From: Marinobacter nanhaiticus D15-8W
GTDB taxonomy: Bacteria > Pseudomonadota > Gammaproteobacteria > Pseudomonadales > Oleiphilaceae
Reading direction: 5' to 3'
Assembly: GCF_036511935.1 (NCBI RefSeq)
Contig: NZ_AP028878.1
Location: 3,100,001-3,164,000, forward strand
DNA: 64,000 nt
The notes beneath the pieces were generated by a model. That model was not told the origin of the DNA, did no database searches, and was given only the letters and a program-made list of their open reading frames with translations. The position numbers and the translations under genes are program-made. Shown in pieces: positions 60,060-64,000 of the stretch; position 1 is the stretch's first letter; the number at the start of each line of letters is the position of its first letter.

Positions 60060-60116
60060 ACAAAAAACCCCGCTCAGAGCGGGGTTCTTTGTTTGATATG
60101 GCGCGGCTGGGAGGAT
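60060..60116. repeat. 57-bp direct repeat, copy 2
   Basis: Exact match to 59878-59934; here the tRNA-Arg end is part of an intact gene. Confidence 0.85.
60061..60086 (-). terminator. Terminator, copy 2, after tRNA-Arg copy 1
   Basis: Same hairpin as 59884-59904, here 60066-60086, 13 bases past the tRNA 3' end, with six T on the minus strand. Confidence 0.9.
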
Positions 60117-60175
60117 TCGAACCTCCGACCGCCTGGTTCGTAGCCAGGTACTCTATCCAGCTGAGCTACAGCCGC
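60099..60175 (-). tRNA. tRNA-Arg (ACG), copy 1
   Basis: 77 bases, encoded CCA, acceptor GCGGCTG/CAGCCGC, anticodon loop CTACGAA, T-loop GGTTCGAATCC. Anticodon ACG needs A-to-I editing by TadA. Identical to the copy at 60497-60573. Confidence 0.97.
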
Positions 60176-60183
60176 GTAACAAC

Positions 60184-60265
60184 AAAATCGGTCGATTTTC
60201 CGACCGCCTGGTTCGTAGCCAGGTACTTTATCCAGCCGGCCGGCGCTCCGGTGAGCTACAGCCGC
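60184..60265 (-). pseudogene. tRNA-Arg-like degenerate unit 1 with hairpin and T-rich tail
   Basis: Keeps the 5' acceptor strand GCGGCTG, D-stem start and the full anticodon arm of tRNA-Arg, but has a 15-base GC-rich insertion in the D-loop and no T-arm or 3' acceptor strand. Instead CGGTCG-GAAAAT-CGACCG and ATTTTGTT follow, ending nine bases before the intact tRNA-Arg. A sister unit lies exactly 398 bp away. Confidence 0.75.
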
Positions 60266-60329
60266 TTGAAACTTTTTCTGGTCGAACCCTCGAAAGGCCC
60301 GGCCATCCAGTTTGGCAGTTACTGCCAGG

Positions 60330-60478
60330 GGAGGATTACTCGGGCCTGTGACCCTCGCCCCTTCGGGGTCGCCGCCGCGTCGCGTCGGCGCTCCTCAGCA
60401 TGCGCTGCATGCTTCGGTCGAACCTCTTTCGGTTCGAATCCCATCAACTTCTCGACGCCAATAACTTTGGACACACGA
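60330..60478. repeat. Structured spacer element B
   Basis: Same order of hairpins as element A but with other bases: CCCC-TTC-GGGG, GCCG/CGGC, AGCATGC-GCT-GCATGCT (60397-60413) and GGTCGAACC with GGTTCGAATCC (60416-60442). The 27-base end differs from A at one position. Confidence 0.65.
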
Positions 60479-60496
60479 GACATTGATCTTGAATAG

Positions 60497-60573
60497 TGGC
60501 GCGGCTGGGAGGATTCGAACCTCCGACCGCCTGGTTCGTAGCCAGGTACTCTATCCAGCTGAGCTACAGCCGC
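60497..60573 (-). tRNA. tRNA-Arg (ACG), copy 2
   Basis: Identical to 60099-60175 in all 77 bases, with encoded CCA. It starts three bases after the T-rich tail of the tRNA-like unit at 60576-60663. Confidence 0.97.
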
Positions 60574-60575
60574 GC

Positions 60576-60663
60576 AAAAAACTTTTCAGTCAAACCTCTG
60601 ACCGCCTGGTTCGTAGCCAGGTACTTTATCCAGTGGGCCGGTGCTCCAGTGAGCTACAGCCGC
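60576..60663 (-). pseudogene. tRNA-Arg-like degenerate unit 2 with hairpin and T-rich tail
   Basis: Same build as 60184-60265: GCGGCTG acceptor strand, D-loop insertion of the same 15-base length, intact anticodon arm, then CGGTCA-GAGGTT-TGACTG (one G-U pair) and AAAAGTTTTTTG. The insertion and hairpin differ in sequence from unit 1 but keep length and pairing in the hairpin. Confidence 0.75.
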
Positions 60664-60727
60664 ACTTCCAATAAAGCTTATTTCTGCCTTGCTAGAGCAG
60701 ATGCCCTCTATTTCTCTCCGAGAGAAA

Positions 60728-60820
<93 letters not shown>

Positions 60821-60835
60821 TTGAGAACGCGGCGT

Positions 60836-60841
60836 ATAGTA
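60836..60841 (-). promoter_or_regulatory. Candidate -10 element for the tRNA-Ser/tRNA-Arg cluster
   Basis: TACTAT on the minus strand after GTGG, followed by ACGCCGCG, a GC-rich discriminator. The -35 is not clear. Confidence 0.45.
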
Positions 60842-60930
60842 CCACAATTTTTCTGTTTTCATAGGGTTGACAACGCTTTTTTCCATTATCGATTTCAATC
60901 TCTTACGTGATGGATGCGTTGTCTGGATAC

Positions 60931-60965
60931 AAAAAACCCGCCAGCAGTTCTGCGGCGGGTTTTTC
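60931..60965 (-). terminator. csrA terminator
   Basis: CCCGCC and GGCGGG arms with an 11-base loop, then TTTTTT on the minus strand, eight bases past the csrA stop. Confidence 0.92.
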
Positions 60966-60972
60966 TGGCTTT

Positions 60973-61176
60973 TTACATATTGCCCGGCTCTGGTTCTGCG
61001 TCCGGATCCGTCTTCTCACGCTGGATGCGCTGGTAGATTTCCTCACGGTGTACGGCAACTTCCTTGGGGGCGTTGACGCCAATGCGCACCTGGTTACCCT
61101 TTACCCCCAGTACCGTGACGGTGACTTCGTCACCAACCATCAGGGTCTCGCCAACGCGGCGGGTCAAAATCAACAT
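60973..61176 (-). CDS. csrA: Carbon storage regulator CsrA (RsmA)
   Basis: RNA-binding dimer of 67 residues that binds GGA motifs in mRNA leaders and controls central metabolism, motility and biofilm. [18 protein letters not shown] and the [18 protein letters not shown] end are diagnostic, with the RNA-contact residues of strand 1 and the [13 protein letters not shown] segment. It lies 186 bases after lysC and before tRNA-Ser. AAGGAG and GGAC lie just before the ATG. Confidence 0.98.
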   Translation of the reverse strand: MLILTRRVGETLMVGDEVTVTVLGVKGNQVRIGVNAPKEVAVHREEIYQRIQREKTDPDAEPEPGNM

Positions 61177-61215
61177 GTCCTTTACTCCTTTTGTCCAGAG
61201 CTACCTGTTCCGACG
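61177..61215 (-). promoter_or_regulatory. csrA leader with four GGA motifs
   Basis: CGGAAC, TGGACA, AAGGAG and AGGAC lie within about 36 bases, the last two over the ribosome site. This is the usual layout of CsrA autoregulation. Inference. Confidence 0.55.
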
Positions 61216-61362
61216 ATTAAAATTAAACTACCTGCTTTATAACGGGACGACGCAGCCTCCGTAACCCGGAATTATCCGTAGGGACAATCACTAAGAGGGC
61301 CAGCAAACCGAATCGTTCCCTTCTTTGCCGAGACCTGGACGGAGTAACCATCAGTCCGCCAA

Positions 61363-62598
61363 TCAAGCCTCGCCATCATCCTGCTGGTGAAGTTCGAAGG
61401 CGCTATGCAACGCACGAACAGCCAGCTCAAGATACTTCTCATCGATCACCACTGAGATCTTGATCTCGGAGGTGGAAATCATCTGGATATTGATACCCTC
61501 GTTGGACAGGGACTCGAACATCCGTGTTGCTACACCCGCGTGCGACCGCATACCCACACCGACGATACTGACCTTTGCGATGCGGCTGTCGCCGCTGACT
61601 TCCCGGGCTGACAGATCAGAGGCTACCTGCTCAAGGATGGCTCGTGCACGCTTATAATCATTACGATGTACCGTGAAGGTAAAATCCGTACGGTTATCGA
61701 CGCCGACGTTCTGGACAATCATGTCGACTTCGACATTGGCATCGCTTACCGGCTTCAATATACGAAGGGCACAACCCGGTGTATCAGGTACGCCTGAAAT
61801 CGTCAGCTTTGCCTCATCCCGGTTAAACGCAATGCCGGAAACCACCGGTTGTTCCATGTCACCCTCGTCATCAAGCGTAATCAGGGTACCCTCACCTTCG
61901 CCGAAGCTGGAGAGCACCCGAAGTGGCACATTGTACTTGCCTGCAAATTCCACCGAACGGATCTGGAGCACTTTGGAGCCCAGACTCGCCATTTCAATCA
62001 TTTCCTCAAACGTGATGCGCTTGAGGCGGCGCGCACTGTCCACGACACGCGGATCGGTCGTGTAGACACCATCCACATCAGTATAGATCTGACACTCGTC
62101 CGCTTTCAGCGCTGCAGCAAGCGCCACAGCGGTCGTGTCGGACCCCCCGCGACCCAGGGTCGTGATGTTACCCAGCTCGTCAACGCCCTGGAAACCAGCC
62201 ACCACGACCACTCGACCTTTTTCCAGATCGCCACGCATGTTGGCTTCGTCGATACTCTGGATACGCGCCTTGGTGTGCGCGTTGTCTGTCAGGATACGCA
62301 CCTGCGAGCCGGTATAGGAGCGCGCTTCGAGTCCTCGCTTTTGTAGCGCCATGGAAAGCAGCGCAATCGTAACCTGCTCGCCGGTGGACAACAGAACATC
62401 CATTTCACGCGGGGTCGGCTCTTCCATGATCTGACTCGCCAGACCGATCAGACGGTTGGTCTCACCGCTCATGGCCGAGACGACCACAACCACGTCGTGT
62501 CCCTGATCGCGGGAACGCCCCACCCGCTCTGCGACTGCTTCGATGCGCTCGATAGTGCCCACCGAGGTGCCGCCGTATTTCTGGACCAGAAGTGCCAT
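61363..62598 (-). CDS. lysC: Aspartate kinase
   Basis: First step of the Lys/Thr/Met/DAP pathway, 411 residues. The kinase domain (about 1-245) shows LVQKYGGTSVG, GRGGSDTTAVALAAAL and TDVDGVYTTDPR. Two C-terminal ACT domains bind feedback effectors. The start is the ATG at 62598 (MALLVQKYGGTS); the open frame to 62688 is not supported. No lysine riboswitch is seen in the 143 bases upstream. It follows alaS. Confidence 0.97.
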   Translation of the reverse strand: MALLVQKYGGTSVGTIERIEAVAERVGRSRDQGHDVVVVVSAMSGETNRLIGLASQIMEEPTPREMDVLLSTGEQVTIALLSMALQKRGLEARSYTGSQVRILTDNAHTKARIQSIDEANMRGDLEKGRVVVVAGFQGVDELGNITTLGRGGSDTTAVALAAALKADECQIYTDVDGVYTTDPRVVDSARRLKRITFEEMIEMASLGSKVLQIRSVEFAGKYNVPLRVLSSFGEGEGTLITLDDEGDMEQPVVSGIAFNRDEAKLTISGVPDTPGCALRILKPVSDANVEVDMIVQNVGVDNRTDFTFTVHRNDYKRARAILEQVASDLSAREVSGDSRIAKVSIVGVGMRSHAGVATRMFESLSNEGINIQMISTSEIKISVVIDEKYLELAVRALHSAFELHQQDDGEA

Positions 62599-62707
62599 CG
62601 TCTTCCTTAATTTCCGCCTGTCAGTCTCGTGTCCTGCCCGTGCATCGACGGGGCCAGCACACCGCCATTCAATCTCGTCGCCAGCCACCTTAGGGCACAG
62701 CGACGGG

Positions 62708-62713
62708 ATTATA
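62708..62713 (-). promoter_or_regulatory. Candidate -10 element for lysC
   Basis: TATAAT on the minus strand, 110 bases before lysC. The -35 is weak. Confidence 0.35.
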
Positions 62714-62741
62714 AAGGCAGTTCAATGTGCTGAATACTGTT

Positions 62742-64000
62742 TCAGCTCGTGGCCTCGTTGACCCAGGTGGCAACCTGCTGCAAGGCATCAGGCAGTTTGG
62801 CAGGATTGGATCCTCCTCCCTGAGCCATGTCCGGGCGACCGCCGCCTTTGCCGTCTACGGCTTCCGCCAGCTTCTTCATCAAATCACCGGCGCGTACGCG
62901 ACTGGTGGCGTCCTTGGTCACGCCGGCAACCAGCGTTACCTTGCCGTCTTCCGTGCTCGCGAGCACAACCACGGCGGAGCCCAGCTTGTTCTTCAGCTGG
63001 TCGGCGGTATCCATAAGCGCCTTGCGGTCCGCCCCTTCCAGCTCTGACGCCACGACTTTCAGGCCGTTGACGTCGACAGCTGATCCGGCCAGATCAGACC
63101 CTGCGGAACTCGCAAGTTTGGCCTTGAGCTGCTCAAGCTCCTTCTCCAACTGACGATTGCGCTCCAGTGTGGATTCGACCTTTTCGATAACGCTGTCGCG
63201 ACTACCGCGGACCAGGCCGGCGACCTTACGCAGTCGGGCCTCGGTTTCGTCCATCCAGGCTAGTGCACCCTTGCCCGTAACCGCCTCTATCCGGCGCACG
63301 CCGGAGGAGATTCCACTCTCGGATGTGATCCGGAAAGCACCAATGTCTCCGGTGCGGGCGACGTGAGTACCACCACAGAGTTCGACGGAGAAGTTGTCCC
63401 GGCCTATGCTCAATACGCGCACTTCGTCGCCGTACTTCTCGCCGAACAGAGCCACAGCCCCCTTGGCCTTGGCTTGCTCCATATCGGTAACTTCGATACC
63501 AACGGCTTCATTGGCTAGAATCTGGTCGTTGACCTGAGCTTCGATCGCTTTGAGCTGCTCCGGCGTCACCGGTTCGAAGTGCGAGAAGTCGAAACGCAGA
63601 CGCTCTGCTTCGACCAACGAACCTTTCTGGGTCACATGGTCCCCGAGGATATTACGCAGGGCCGCATGCAGGAGATGCGTGGCGGAGTGGTTCAGGGCAA
63701 TGGCCTGGCGACGGGCATGATCGATGCGCGCGTCGACCTCGAGTCCCGGGAACAACTCACCTTCGATCACCGTACCGATGTGGAGGTGGTTGCCGCCTTC
63801 CTTGCGAGTATCCGTTACCTGGAAGCGACCGCCGCTCCAGGTCAGCAGCCCGGTATCGCCAACCTGACCACCGGATTCCGCGTAGAACGGCGTGCGCTCG
63901 AGCACCACGACCGCTTCGTCGCCGGCCTGGGCGTTCTTCGCTTCGCCATCGACCAACACGGTACGGATCGTCTCGTGACCATCGACCTGCTCGTAACCGG
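62742..64000 (-). CDS. alaS: Alanyl-tRNA synthetase, C-terminal part (cut by window edge)
   Basis: Charges tRNA-Ala and edits mischarged Ser and Gly. The window shows about 419 C-terminal residues. The editing-domain metal motifs [12 protein letters not shown] (HxxxH) and CGGTHV are present, followed by the coiled C-Ala/DHHA1 domain with [12 protein letters not shown] near the end. The catalytic N-terminal half lies beyond the right edge. Upstream of lysC on the same strand. Confidence 0.97.
   Translation of the reverse strand, partial: GYEQVDGHETIRTVLVDGEAKNAQAGDEAVVVLERTPFYAESGGQVGDTGLLTWSGGRFQVTDTRKEGGNHLHIGTVIEGELFPGLEVDARIDHARRQAIALNHSATHLLHAALRNILGDHVTQKGSLVEAERLRFDFSHFEPVTPEQLKAIEAQVNDQILANEAVGIEVTDMEQAKAKGAVALFGEKYGDEVRVLSIGRDNFSVELCGGTHVARTGDIGAFRITSESGISSGVRRIEAVTGKGALAWMDETEARLRKVAGLVRGSRDSVIEKVESTLERNRQLEKELEQLKAKLASSAGSDLAGSAVDVNGLKVVASELEGADRKALMDTADQLKNKLGSAVVVLASTEDGKVTLVAGVTKDATSRVRAGDLMKKLAEAVDGKGGGRPDMAQGGGSNPAKLPDALQQVATWVNEATS

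Noticed and set aside
62599..62741. Lysine riboswitch before lysC
   Set aside because: Only 143 bases between alaS and lysC, without the conserved multi-helix core.

Overview
The window looks like core chromosome of a marine gammaproteobacterium close to Marinobacter. GC content is high, genes are dense, and gene order matches the Pseudomonas/Marinobacter type: gyrA-serC-pheA-hisC-tyrA/aroA-cmk-rpsA-ihfB-lapA-lapB-pyrF, and alaS-lysC-csrA-tRNA-Ser-tRNA-Arg. A Na+-pumping oxaloacetate decarboxylase (oadGAB) fits a marine organism. The genus is an inference from gene order and protein likeness; no search was run. I see no prophage, insertion sequence, transposase or CRISPR array.

Layout. 1-5.3 kb (minus): the 5' part of katG (cut by the window edge), a DUF2835 gene, htpG, two tandem hotdog thioesterases and a DUF599 membrane protein. 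5.5-9.9 kb (plus): an M48-TPR lipoprotein protease, a coupled SCP2-like/iron alcohol dehydrogenase pair and an orphan periplasmic binding protein. 10-15 kb: the tesA / ybbA-ybbP lysophospholipase-ABC locus and yheT. 15-30 kb: housekeeping genes (apeB, rlmKL, rmf, pyrD, uvrB, aspC) between two identical tRNA-Asn genes, plus a CDF metal exporter and a divergent RimK-like ATP-grasp / GNAT-C39 peptidase pair. 30.6-46.2 kb (minus): pyrF back through lapBA, ihfB, rpsA, cmk and the aromatic/serine/histidine aminotransferase cluster to gyrA, then purU and phhB. 46.4-51.7 kb: the SOS mutasome imuA-imuB-dnaE2 under a clear LexA box. 51.7-54 kb: a LysR regulator divergent from doxX and a LigB-type dioxygenase. 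54-54.5 kb: a patch of palindromic repeats. 54.6-59.9 kb: oadGAB, a MEST-like alpha/beta hydrolase and a CHRD protein. 59.9-60.9 kb: a tRNA-Arg/tRNA-Ser cluster with degenerate tRNA-like units and structured repeats. 61-64 kb (minus): csrA, lysC and the 3' part of alaS.

How the genes work together. The serC-pheA-hisC-tyrA/aroA block makes serine, histidine, phenylalanine and tyrosine precursors and is translationally coupled at several junctions. rpsA, ihfB, csrA and rmf are growth-state regulators of translation and DNA structure. katG, htpG, uvrB and imuABC cover oxidative, heat and DNA damage.

The least ordinary parts are: (i) two tandem units, spaced exactly 398 bp, in which a degenerate tRNA-Arg-like leader with a D-loop insertion and an attenuator-like hairpin sits directly before an intact tRNA-Arg; (ii) structured spacer repeats in the same cluster whose stems differ in sequence but keep their shape; (iii) the RimK-like/GNAT-C39 pair, a probable peptide ligase plus peptide acetylase/protease system; (iv) a pair of identical-format operators 42 bp apart between the LysR gene and doxX; and (v) two copies of a palindromic extragenic element 24 kb apart.
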